A DNA stretch of 64,000 nucleotides. Source: Edaphochlamys debaryana (Eukaryota; Chlorophyta; Chlorophyceae; Chlamydomonadales). The stretch is taken from contig JAEHOE010000018.1 in the NCBI GenBank assembly GCA_016858145.1, forward strand, positions 682,001 to 746,000, in the 5' to 3' direction. The position numbers were made by a program, and so were the translations under genes. Each line of letters starts with the position of its first letter. Position 1 is the stretch's first letter. Of the stretch, positions 23,540-36,600 are shown piece after piece. The notes below the pieces were generated by a model that had not been told where the DNA came from, did not search any database, and saw only the letters and a list, made by a program, of their open reading frames with translations.

Positions 23540-26500
23540 TCAGGTGTCGAGCGTGAGGTGGTTTGCGAGGTGGTGCAGCTCGGGCTGCTGCGCCACCCAG
23601 TCGGCGAAGGAGGAGAGGCGCTGGCCGTTGTGGTCCAGGTAGCAGCTGGGGGGTAGTGGTGGTTGTGGGGACGGGGACTTAAGTTGGGCTCCAGCAGGGT
23701 TGGAAGCCCCAACCCATAGCACAGCACAGCTGCCTCCCGCCCGTCGGCCTCGCAACCTGTCGCCACCGCCCCTCTCCCCCGCCCTCCCGCCTTCCACCCC
23801 ACCCCACCCCCCCGCCGCTCCCCACCGGTAGGTGATGAGCAGGAAGTAGCGCTTGAGGTAGTGCAGCCCCAGGTGACGGGCCGCGAACTGGGGCCCCAGG
23901 GGCGCGGCCGCCAGGCCCCCGCCCGCGGACGCGGACGCAGCCGGCGCGGGCGCGGGCGCCTCGGCCTGCGCCTTGCAGTTGGCAATGTCCCGGAGCATGT
24001 CGCCCACGCGCGGCGCGATGGCAGAGATCGCGGCGTCGACGGCGAGCTTGGCCTCGAAGCCGCCCGGCAGCAGGCGGCAGAGGGACATTATGCCTCGGTA
24101 CTCGCCCGCGGCGGCGGCGAGGGTGAGGGAGGCGCGGGGGCCGCCCAGGGCGCGGCCGGTCGGGGGCGGCGAGCCGCCCAGGGAGAGCGCGCCGGCCGAG
24201 AGGTCCGCGTGGGAGCCCGCGTGGGAACCGGCGTGAGAGCCCGCGTGGGAGCCGGTCTGCGAGGCGCCGCCTGCTGAGGTGCCACCTGGGGAGGGTCAAG
24301 GAGGGGCGTGGGCAGGCAGGCGGGGGTGAGGTGTGTGCGGCGTAGCGGATTTCCCCCAGGCCCTTCCCAGACTCTTAAGCAAGCCCAGCCTTAACCCCAA
24401 ACCCTTCCCCGCCCGCTCCTCCTTGGCCTGCATCACCCGGAGACCTAGGTCCCCGCCCTCCCCAGCCTCACTTGGCCGAGACAGGAAGGCGCCGAACAGC
24501 GCCGCCGCGAACCTGGCCGAGGAGCCGGTGGGGGTGCGGGACAGCACCAGGTGCACCACGCGGCCGTCGGCGCCCGGGCCCAGGGCCTCGGCGGCGTCGG
24601 CCGCGAGGTCGGTCAGCTGGGGGCACACAAGGGCGGAAGGTGGGGAGGGAGGGTGGGTGGGAGGTGGTTTGTTGGAGGGAGGAGATGAAGACGAGTGGGA
24701 GGAATGGCGGGTGGTTGTGCAGTTTAGGGTGGTCGCCACCCAGGGGACAAGGCCCAGTCCCCCGTCCTCCGGCCTGCCCCACTGGCCCGCCCCCGCCCCT
24801 TCGCCTGGACCTTCGCCTCTGGTGCTGGTGCTCCCATTCCTTTTGTTGCGCATCCCTGTTTGACTGTCAGCCAAGTGGAAAATGAAACTTCCGCTATCAC
24901 TGCCAATTCCCTGCCCCGCCCCCTCCAAGCCCCCCCCCCACCTGCGCGTGCAGTGCGTCCACGTCCGCCGCCTCGGGCGTGCGCTCCCGGGACAGGGGGA
25001 TGCGGCGGTAGGAGATGCGGTAGCCGGCCTCCTCCAGCTGGGCCATGAGCTGGGGGGCGGGTGGTTGGGGGTGTTTGAAGGGAGGGGGAAAAGGGGTGGA
25101 GAGGAGAAGGCCGTGAGGGGAGGAGCGTGGAGAGTGAGTGACACGTGGGGTGGCCCTTGCAAGCGCCTCGCCCGACACCTAGTCCATCCCTGCAATGTAA
25201 GCCTTTCCAAGGCGCATGCACAGGCCTCATCGGCGCACGCAAGCAGCTCCTAACGCACACACAGCAGCCCCTGAACCGCATCAGCTCTCAGCACACACAG
25301 TCAAGCCAGAGCACCAGCCACACCGAGCGCAGGCGGGGGCGTACCTCGATGGGCGTGAGCAGGGCGGCGGGGGAATCCTGGTCCACCCCCTCCCAGAACG
25401 CAGCCACCTGTCAGGGGGAGGACGACGGGCGTGCGAGGGGGGCAGCGAGTGATCTCATGCCCGAGCACGCGCCACGGGTGCCACCGCCCCTCCCCGTACG
25501 CCTCCCTCCCGCGCTTCCTCCCTTCCGCTATCCCCATCCTTCCCCTGCCCCATCTTTCCAACTTGCTCCCATCTTCCCCCAATATCCACCCCCCCCCCCC
25601 TCCTCACCGATGTGCCGGGGTACAGGTCCACCAGGCGGGTCACGTCGTCCGGCTTGGGCTCGGCGGAGTCGGGGCCGGGGGAGGCGGCCGAGCCGGGGGC
25701 GGCGGCGGGGGCGAGGGAGGAGCCGCTGTCGGGGCCGGCGGGCGCGGGGGAGCCGGCCGCGGCGTGGCCTGGGGGCAGGAGCGGGGGCAGAGAGCGAGGT
25801 GGATGCAAGGGTGGCAAAGGGACAGGCGAGAGGTGTGCAGAGTCGGCGGTGATGCGGGTGTACCGCATGTGTATATGTACAAGCTGTACGGCAGTGCGGC
25901 ACCCCCGCGCCGGGTTCATCGGCACCCCTTCGCCTCGCACCCTTGCCCCACAGCCCGCCGCGGGGCGCACCGTTGGCCTCGCCCGTCTGCGAGCCGCGCC
26001 TGGCGGGGGAGCCCCGGGGCGGGTGCGCCCCCCCCTGCGTGGAGGAGGGCGTGGGCGCCAGGAGCTCCCGGTGCAGCAGGATGCGCCCGCCCCACAGGGC
26101 CGCCTCGTCCTGGGGGGGTAGGTAGGGAGGGAGGAGGGGGAGGAGAGGGAGGGGGGTGAGGGAGGATAAGGGGTCGTGGGAGAGGAGGGGTGTGATGGTT
26201 TGTGATGGGTCGTGACGGGAGTGAGGGAGGCGCATGATCAGGCCCTCTATCGCCTCGTCTAGGCCCGCCAGCCGCCACACACACACACACACGGCTTGCT
26301 GCCTGCTGGCGCGCCGCTTACAATACGCACTGGCACCTGGCACCTGGGTATCGCGCACAACCCCGAGCATCCAAACACACACACCCGACCCACCATGACG
26401 TCCTCCTTGAGCAGCGTCTCGAGCTCCTACGCAGGGGGTGAGTGGAAACGACACAGAGGGTTAGAGGCCGGTTCACGTACCTGCCTTCCCTACTGCTGGC

Positions 26501-29500
26501 CTGCATTGTTACCCGTCCATTGTCGCCGTCCCCAAGCCACGCGGCACCATCCCATACTGCCTCCTGCCAGACCCACTCGTCCTGCCCCTCGAGCCCCCCT
26601 CCGGCCTTCCCCAACCGCCCACTGATCACCAGCCAACCGCCCCCCAACCGCACGTGGGCCCCACCTGCAGCTGCGCCGCGTGGATCCCCGCGTGGTGCAT
26701 GGCGGCGGCCGGCATCTCCAGCTCGCGCCGGATGTACGGCGTACCGTTGACGTACACCGCCAGCTCCTCACGCAGATCCGCGATGACCACGTGCCGAGGC
26801 TCGGGCGCCCCCGGGCCCGCCCCCAGGTGCCGAAGCAGGGAGGAGAGCTGCTCGCTGGGCACGTTGCCTGGGGGGTGGGTGGGGAGGGCGAGATTGAGGC
26901 TTGAGGACGTGGAGGAGGTTGAGGAGGTGGAGGGTCCATAGTGATGAGGTGGGGGTGGAAGTGAAGTGGTGGACGGCGGCGTTGTCAGGGGTGCAGGGTG
27001 GGGAACGAAGGTTGGGTAATCAGTGAGGTGAAGATGCGGAGGGCGTATGGTAGATGGAGGCGAAAATGTAGATGGGGCAAGGGACCGCGCCCGCGTGCTG
27101 AGGCTTGCAGTGCACCCCTGAGGAGCCCTCTTCTGGCTCAATGCCCCAGCGCCAGTACGGTAATCGCGCCCCGCGCAACGCCCCCCCCCCCCCTGCCAAA
27201 CACGCACCGACGCTGTAGACGGGGAAGGGCCCCGCCTGCGTGATCTCGGGCAGCGCGCCCTCCAGCTCCGCACGCGCGCCGTGGCCGTGCGCCGCGTTGA
27301 CGGCGGTGGGCAGCATGTAGGATTTGAGGATGGTGCGCTTGGTGAGCGTGCGGCCCTTGCGGCGGCTCAGCACGGCCCGCACGTCCACCTCGGACTCGCC
27401 CTCCGCCTCGGCCTCGGTGGCCTGCGGAAGGGTGGGAGGTTGGGAGTGGTGAGGGGCTGGAGCAGGAAGCGCGCGCGTGGCTGTTTCCACCTTCCGACAC
27501 GTGTGGGGTGGAGCGCTGCGATGCACACAACCGTACGCGTCCCCCCTACTGAAGCCTTGCCAAGGCCCCCCCCCGCCTCACCTTGAACACGGAGGGCAGC
27601 TTGGCGATGGGCACGGGCTCCAGCGCGGCGCCGGGGTTATCATGGATGGAGGCGAAGGCGGCCTTTGGGAGGGCATGGGAGGGAGAAAGGGCGGGGACAC
27701 GCGCGCTTGAGTCCTTGCAAACGCGCCACCGCCACCCTAACCCCTTCACCGTCGAGCGGACGCCCCGCAGGGGGTCATGGAAGCGGGCAGGCGGGCGATG
27801 CCCAAGCAGCGCCCCCCCATGCCCTATCCTGCAGGATGCCTGCAGATACACAACTTCATACGAGCTGAAGCAATCGCTGTCTTCGCCTTTCGAACGCGCC
27901 ACGAGCCACGCGAGCCGCATGCGGTGCATGCGATGCGTGCAGTCACAGGGCCCCAGGGGTCAGGGGGGGGGTCGTACCTTGAGGTCGGGGCGGGAGGCCA
28001 GCCAGTCTCCGAAGGTGGCGGCCTCGGGGCCCACGTGCTCCAGGTAGTAGGCGAAGGCGATGAGCTGGGGTGGGTGAGGGTGGAGGGCGGGTGGGTGGGG
28101 TTGATGGGAGGGTGTGGGGTTGGGTGTTGGGGGAGAGGAGAAGCTGAACTCGGGGCGCGGCCAGAGAGTGAAGGCCAAAAAAGACTGGGGCCCCTAACCC
28201 CCTTCCGCACACCCCCGTTTCGCACACCCCCCGACCCACCTGGCAGTAGCGCTCCAGGTAGGCCGAGCCGCGCTTGAAGGCCGCGTGGCGCTGCTGCATC
28301 TCGGGGCGGATGTACTTGTAGGAGGAGCGGGGCTTGCGGTACCTGGGGGGGTGGGTGGGTGGGGGGTGGAGGAGAGGGGGCGGGTCAGGAGGTGTCGTGC
28401 GACACTCTGCCCGACCTCCCTGGACAGGGCCCTGCTGGCCCCTTCCATTCCAGCGGACGCTGCTGCCCCTGCCCCCGCCCTTCCCCCTCCTGGCATCCTC
28501 TCCCTCCCCGGGGGGAGGCACCGCTCACTTCATGATGGCCACCCTCAGGTTGATGAGGTCCGAGGCCGCATCGATGATCTGGTCCACCACCTTCTTGGAG
28601 TCGTCACCCTCCTGGGGGTTGGGGGGGATGTGGGAAGGTGTGGCAAATTTGAATGGGATGGGGTGGTGGCGAGGTGGGTAGCTGAGTGGGCGTGCGTGGG
28701 GTGGGGTCCTGAGAGCCCTGTTGCGGCTGGGAGTCGACCCGCCCTCTGCAGACAAGAAGAGTAGGAGGACCTGGCCCCCCTGCCTCCACCCACTCCCTTC
28801 CACTTCCCCCACTGCCCCCGACACAGTCCCCCACACACTCACCTCCAGCAGCCTGGCCACCTTGCGCACGCCCACGTATCCGCCCCCCGCCAGAGAGCGC
28901 TGCAGCTCCCGCTCCTCGGGGTCCAGGTCCCAGATCTGGGGGGGGGGGCGGGGAGGGAGGTGTGTGATAACCCAGCGGCGACGTACGGAATGCAAGGCCC
29001 CGGGTCCCGTAGTGCCAGACCGCCTCCGAGCGGGCCTCCTAGTCAGCACGGGTTGCTCTTTCCCTCCGGGCGACTGGGGACCCACAGCCCCCCCCCTACA
29101 CCCACCCACCCACCTTGGGCACCTCCTCGTCGTCCTCCTCCCGGTGCTCCCCATCCACATCCTCCTCGGCCTCGCTGCGGGGGGACACACCCTGGAGGGG
29201 GATAGGGGTGGAGGTGGGGAGCGAGTTGAGAGTGAGGGTAGGAAGCAGACGTCGACGCGGCAGGCCCTGGCCTCCTCCACACCCCACCCCACCCACATAT
29301 CCACCCCAACCCCTTCCCCACCTCGAGCAGGAACTTCCTCAGCGTCTCGTCGTCCATCCCCTCGAGCAGCGCGGAGGCGGAGCGCGTGGCCACCCCCCCC
29401 AGGGAGCCGGTGGAGTAGAGGTGCACCAGGCCCGACATGACCAGGCCGTTGGTCGTACGGCCGATCCCCAGCTGGCAGTTGAAGATGACGGGGTTCTCCA

Positions 29501-30587
29501 GGCCCCAGTCCAGGATGGAGCGCAGGATGGACTCATAGTCTGCCTCCTGAGAGGGATGGAGGAGGAAGGGGAGAGGGGAGGGGGTTGAATGTTTTGGGGG
29601 TGGGAGGCAACGGGGCGGCTTTGTCCGACCGCCTGGGCCCCCTGCCCCCCGCCCCTGGGCACCCTGCCACGCACCGAGGGCGAGCCTCCGTCCGTGACCG
29701 GCACTCGGAAGTACTTGACGGCGAAGCCCTCGCGGGTCAGGTTGGCGTACACCTGGGGTGGGGTGGGGGGCAGGGGCGGGGTTGGGGTCAAGGACGTCAC
29801 AGCATGACGTCAACACAAGCAGGGAGACGCTGACTCATCAGCAGTTAGCCTGCCTCCCTGCCTTGCCCCCCTCGGCGTACCCCCCAGGCCACCCCACCCC
29901 CCACGGCCCCACCTCGGCGCTGGTCTGCACGTCGTCCGGCCCCGCAATGGTCTCCCACACGTCGCTCAGCTCGCCGTAGTGCCCCGCCTCGGTGCTCTCA
30001 AACGACAGCAGCACGCGGCCGCCGAACTTCTCAGCCTGTGCGTGTGGGCGTAGGGGAAGGGGGGATTGCCGTGGGAGTTGGAGGGCGGAGGGATAGAGGG
30101 GGGAAGAGGCGCATCGTCGCTGACCCTTCCACCCACAGCCGACAACCCCCACACCCGCACCCCTCTTCCTCCACCTCCCCCCCCCACCTCCGCCAGCACG
30201 TCCCGCTTGAGCCGCTCCTCCATGGACGCCAGGCGCTCCGCATCGATGCCCGCGTACTCGGCCATGTTCTTGAGGGGGCGCCGCTGGGGGGGGGGGAGGG
30301 GGAGGGGCGATGGGGTGAGAGGGGTGAGAGGGGTGAGAGGAGGCGGGCAGGAGGCAGGTAGGGACAGGGTGGAGGAGGTTTGGGTTGGTAGCTGGCATTC
30401 GCCCCACCCGTGGCTTGTCCCTCGGCATCCTCGCCAGCCCGCGGCCGCGCCGCACGCGCCGCACGCACCTCCTCGCGCAGCACGAAGGGGCGGCCCTTGA
30501 CGTAGACCACGGGCTCTTCGCGCATGTTGATCCACAGCGCGTGCACCCGCTTGGAGGCGTTGGGCGAGGTGGAGCCGGACACCACCT

Positions 30588-30624
<37 letters not shown>

Positions 30625-33600
30625 GGGGGGGGGGAGCGGGAGGGGTCAGCGTGTGGGCTTCAGCCGAAGGGAGGGTGCGGTGTTGGGGCTTCGTTGGGCC
30701 TTAGTACCTTGTTGGGCCCTCCTTCGTCTTAAAAACCCGCCTCCTCCCCGACCCATACCCATACCCATACCCACACCCACACCCACACCCACGCCCCCCC
30801 TCCCCACCCACCCTGAGCACGGCCACGATTCCGTCGATGGTGGGCATGCCGGTGCCGAAGATGGGCATGCCGGGCAGGCCGCGGAAGTTGGGCGCCCCCT
30901 CGATGGGCTGCGGGATCTTGGAGGAGCGCATGCCGGGGAACTGGTCCTCCTTGAGGATGGTGAAGGGGCCTGGGGTGCGTGTGTGTGCGGAAGGGGTCTG
31001 CGTGAAGGGCTGCTCGCATGAGCCTGAGAATCGTGGGCGCGGTGTTAAGCCGGCCGGACGTGTGTAAGGGGCGATGGGTACCTGTACCGGCACCCCCTAC
31101 CTTTCTCCTCCAGAACCTGGGGCGGCAGGACTACGTGCGGACGGCACCGACTCCGTATCCGCTGCCTGACGAGAGCCGCTGCCGCCCCGAGCCCCCACCT
31201 ACCCTGCATAGCCACCAGGCACTAGTCCCAGCCACCGACACTAGTTTCCGGCCCCCCAGTTTCCGGCGCCCCCTCGTTTCTAACCCAAAGCCGCTGCTGC
31301 CTCCAGCCCCACGCCCCCACCCACCGAGCACCGCGCCGCTGCGCGTGGAGATGACGTCGTGCGAGGTCTTGCCGTGCAGCCCCTGCTCGGGCCCCGCCGC
31401 CCCGTCCGGCCCCACGGGCGCCGCCTCCACGGGCACGTGCAGGTCCAGGGCCGCCAGGGGGTTGCGGCGGAGCAGGCGCATAAGCACGCTGGGGGATGGG
31501 GTGAAGGGGTGAAGGAGGTGCGGTGAAGGGGGTGGGGAAGTAGGGGTTTTTTCCAAGGTGCTCGACGCTCAGAGGCGGTGAGAGAAGGGCGGGCGGCCGG
31601 CCGGGGCCGCCCTGAAAAAGCTTGGCAGGTGATGGGGGCTGCGGGCTAGGGAGCGTCCCGTCAGTTCCTCAGCCCCGCCTGCTGTAAGCTGCCTCGCCGC
31701 CGCCCCCCGCCCCCCCGTCTCGACCCCACCTGCGCAGCTCGGGCCTGCTGGCCATCCAGTCCGAGAAGGAGGCCTGCGCCGGGCGGTCGGGGTTGAAGTG
31801 CGGCGAGTAGAGGTAGGAGGCGAAGGCGATGAGCATGTAGTAGCGCTCCAGGTACTCCTGCGGGTGGGGAGGGGGAGAAGGGAGGGGGGGTTGGAGGCGG
31901 TGTTGGGGCAGGACCTCACGCGCACGACCTGCCCTGCGTTGGCGGCCCCCCGACCTGCCAGCACTGCCGCGCCACCTCCGCGCCCCGGTTCCCGACTCGC
32001 CTCCCCCTGTCACCCTCCCTCTCCCTGCTCATTCCCTTGCACCCTTTCTCTCTTCTTCCCTCTTCCTTCCCTTTGCCACCCCCCCTCCCCCCCGCCATAC
32101 CTTCTGGGCTATCCAACCTCTAACTCGTCAAAGATCACCCCCCCCCTCCTTACCAGGCACACGGCCATGAGCGAGGCCCTCTGCCGCTCGCGCATCTCCT
32201 TGAGGAAGCGGCTGCGGTAGGAGCCAATGGCCTGGGAGGGGCAGACAGGAGGACAGGGTGTTGTTGTGACGGAGGTTGCATCGGTCCCCGGGGCACCAGC
32301 GGGAAGCTGCTGCTCCGCGGCCCTGACCCCAGCCCCTGCCTCAACGACCCTTCACCCCGACCCCGACCCCTGACACCCCGCTACACCTCTCCCAGGTTCT
32401 GCACGCGCCACTGCCTTAGGCCCATGGCCCCGGCCCCCGTCGCCCCACCCCTGAACAGCTGTCCCCCCCCCGGCCCCACCTCTCTCAGGTTCTGCATCTG
32501 GCTGGTGGCGTCGATGACGGCGTCCAGCACCGCCTTGCCCTCCACGCCGTTCTCGAGCACGCTGGGGGTGGGGTGGGGTGGGTGGGGGGCAAAGAGGGCC
32601 AGGGATCAGTCAGTCGTCACCCTCATCCTCGGCCTCACGTCTTCACCCGCCTGCTCCACCCCGACCCTCGCCCCCTCCCCCTTCCCCCCTCGCCCCTTCC
32701 CTCTCACCGCAGCAGGCTCCGCACGACCCCTCTCCTCCCCCCTCACCGCAGCAGGCTCCGCACGACGTCGTACATGCCCCACTTGAGCTTGTCCTTGGTC
32801 TGCTCGCCCACGGAGGGGCTGGCGGCCAGGGCGGTCTCGAACCAGGCGGGGGGGCCGCCGGCGGCCGGCAGCAGGTTGGGGGCGCCAGGGGGGAAGGCCC
32901 CCGCCTTCCGCAGGTAGAGCAGCGTGCCGATGATGGTGCCCGTTGTCGTACGGCCGCGGCCCATCTGGAAGGGGGGAGGGATGGAGGGGGAGGGAGGTGA
33001 GAGGGGGTCAGGGGAGGAGGGTGGGGGGCAGCGTGTCGATGATGGTGCCCGTGGTGGTGCGGCCGCGGCCCATCTGGGGGGGGCGGGGAGAGGGAGGGTG
33101 TTTGTGCTGAGCGGGATCGCGCCGACGCCAGAGAAGCTTGGCTTGCGAAGCTTGCGCACATAACACCGATGAGGAGGAGGGACGGAGGGGGGTGGGGGTG
33201 GGTAGGGAGGGTTTTAGGGGGGAAGGAGGGGGCTGTCGGGCAAGAGGGGGAGGATGTGAGAGGCCAGCAGCGGGGCGGCTGCGTAGACAAGGGGAGCCAC
33301 ATCATGGGCCTGCGACCAGGCGGCCCCGGGCAGTGCGTCCATGCACCATGGCATCGAGCATGAACCACACACGCTCAGCCCTGTTCCAGCCTGTGCCGCG
33401 ATGGGGCTGAGCGTGGACCGGAAGTGTGCCGGCGCCTCGTCTTGCCACCGGGCCCAGGAGGCCCGCCGTGCCCACCCTCCCAGATCTGGCGCGCGGCGCA
33501 ACCCAGGCAAGGCTGTCCTGTCACGCGTCAAACTTGTCGATCAGCTCTACGCGCTGCGAGGTCGTTTCGGGAGGGCCTAGTAGCGTGTAGCACTGATCGA

Positions 33601-36600
33601 CAAGTTTGACGCGAGCCAATGGGGACCTGCTCGCAGCTAGGCATGCGCTGCTGTGCCGCATGCCTTGCACACGAGCTCCCTGCTCCCCTGTGCCTTGCCC
33701 TGGTGTCCTGGTGTTGCCCGCACCCGTCCACGACGGGTCCATCCCCGACCGTCCCCCTCCGCCCCGCCCACAGCACTCCAGCTTCCCTTCCCTCCGAGGC
33801 GCTGGGTCCGAGCCCTCTGCTCTCGACAGACAGAGCGGATGCAACCGCTAGTGAGGCCTCGTCCCGTCACCCTTGATCGTCGGATTACGCTCGTCACACA
33901 CTCGTGGCAGGTGGGCTCCGGGCTTCGGGCTGCACCTACGTTGGGCCTCCAGCCTCTGCGTACCTGGCAGTTGAAGATGAAGGCGGGGGAGCCCATGGTG
34001 GGCCACAGGCGGCCCACGAGCATGTCGAAGTCCGAGTCCTATTGGGGGGATGGGGGGGGGGGGCAGGGACGGAGAAGAGGCGTGAGGTCAGGCAGACTCG
34101 CGTGGGAGGCAAGAAGGTGGGCATGCTGGGCATGGCCTCCGTCGCCTGGCTCCCGCCGAACCCATCCGCCACCGGGCACGCCGAACCTCTCCCGGGAGCT
34201 TTGTGTCGCCCGCTCGCCCCTTCGTTCCTTTGCCTCATTCGCCTTATCCGCCCTGCTCCCTCCCCACCCATCGCCCCGGCGACGCCCGCCCAGGCGCCCA
34301 GCCCGCCAACTACCTGGAACTTCCTCTCCCGCAATCGCCCCCACTGGCTGCTACCCTCCTCCCCTTGGCCCCCCCCTGCCCCTCACCCTCCCCCTTTCAA
34401 CCCCCCCCCCCACCTTGGGCGCCTTCTCGTCCGTCACGGGCACCCGCAGGTAGTCGATGTCGTACCCGTCGGCTGAGGGGAGCAGCACAGTGGGGGAGTG
34501 GGGTAGGCAGGCAGACAGAGGGGCTTGATGGCAGGGCGCAGAGCACAGGGAACAGGTTGAGAAGGCAGGCGCACAACAGGCCCGCGCCGGTACCGGTACC
34601 CAACTGTGAAGCACTCTCCTCGTCATTGCCCCCACCACGCCCCCACTGCGGGCGGCCCTCGCTGTCAACCACATGGACACCCCCAACCCATGCTCGGGGA
34701 CATGCCCCCCCCCCCCCCGACCCCCCCCCCCGCAACCCACCCCTCAACTCCGCGTACACCTCCACGGGCGTCTGCACGTCTGCGGCCGTGACGGGCTCCC
34801 AGTGGTCGTACAGCGACAGGTCCTCGTTCTCGTGCTTGACCAGGATGCGGTTGCCGAACTGGGCGGCCTCCGCCAGGATGTCCTCCTGGAGGGGGGGTAG
34901 CGGTAGGTGGAGGATTAGGGGCGTGTGGGTGGGGGGTGGGGGCTGAGGCCGCTGCTGTGTGGCCGAGGGTTGAGCGTCCCCACCTAGCCAAGCTGCTCCA
35001 TGTCCTCCGGTGCACAGGCACCCCGTTCCAAGCCCCCCACCTCACGTGCAACCCCCCACCCCCCCACCCCCCCCCGCACCTTGAGGCGCCGCTCCATGTC
35101 CTCCACGCGGCTGCGGTCAATGCCTGAGGGAGAGGCGGCGAAGGAGGAGGAGTCCCTCTAAGGAGGTCGGCAGCGCCACCACAGCGCACCCCTCCTCACC
35201 CTGCACCCCCTCTCGCCTCAACGGCCCACAGTAACGACCCGTTCAGTGCCACTGACACTGCCACCCCTGGGCTGGCCACGGCCTCTCAGGCGTGCCGCAC
35301 CGCCACGCACCCGTCTTCGCCACACGCGCCCAGCCCACACTCCCTGCTCCTTCTCCCTCCCCTCCTCCCTCCCCACACAAGGCCGCTGCCCGCCCAGGGC
35401 CTCCGCCCCACCCCACCCGTGTACTCGAGGTTGCAGAAGGGCTGGTCCGCCTCCCGCACCACGAAGGGGTTGCCGTTGACGAAGACCAGCGGCTCCTCGC
35501 GCAGGTTCTGCCAGTACACGCGGCGGGAGCCTGGGCGGGAGAGGGGCGAGGTGATCGGCGGAAAGGGTGCTTAACGGCGTGACGGCCTCGCCAAGCCACG
35601 GTCGCTGTAGCTCGTGCCCCGCCGCAATCCATGCCTCGTTGCCGAGCACCTCTCTCTCCCCGCCTCACGCCACCGTGACCATGCCGCCGTGACCGTGACT
35701 CCATGAGCCTCCTCAGGCAAGGCAACTCCCCCTCCCCTCCTTCACCCTCCTTCTCGAGCTCTTCCCTCCCGCCCCCCACGCAGGCTGCCCAGTGCCCACC
35801 CTTGTTGGCGCCCACTGCGTTGAGGGCGGAGCGCAGCCCCGTGACCGTGGGAATGGCCACGCCATAGACCGGGACGCTGGGGATCTGGAAAACAAAGGGG
35901 AGGGGGCACAGGGCGTGATAGGTGAGAGGGAGGGGAGGCTTTGTCTGTTCAAGCCCAGATGGATGGGCCGCGTGAAGGCGGCACGCGAAGGCCAGTAGGT
36001 ACAGCCTTGTTTGACAGGTGTGGGGTTTTGCTGGCGAGATGATGGGTGGTCAGAAGAGCTCCGGACCCATGCCTGTACTCATGCCACAGCAGCTGAGGGC
36101 GACGCCCCGCCCCGCCATCCCAGCTCCATAGAGCCCACGCCCTGCCCCCAATGCACCACAGCGCCGCCTGCACCTGCGCCTGCACACCAGGCCAACGACT
36201 TGCACCCCCATCCCCTGCGACACCTTGAACGCCTTCCGCCCAGGCTGTGTCTTCACCGTACACAGCACCACGCCCCATGTCAGACCCCCCTCTTCAAGCC
36301 TTTGGGGAGGACAGGACGGTGAGGTTTCCCTGGAATCGATCTGTTGACTGCACTGATCAAGTATTGCCGCACAGCGAGCCACGGGCGTACGGACGGTATG
36401 GTGTACCGCACACGAGAGCCTGGTGCGGACACGACCAGGGGGCCACGGACCTGGCGGAAGTTGGGGGCGCCCTCGAGGATGGGGACCAGCTTCGTGTTGT
36501 GGCAACCTGGGGACAGGAAGCAGAGGCGAAGGGAGAGAGACGAGTTTATGTGGGATGCTAGGAGAGCTACGGGGCGGAGGGGGGCGCGGAGCACGAGTGG

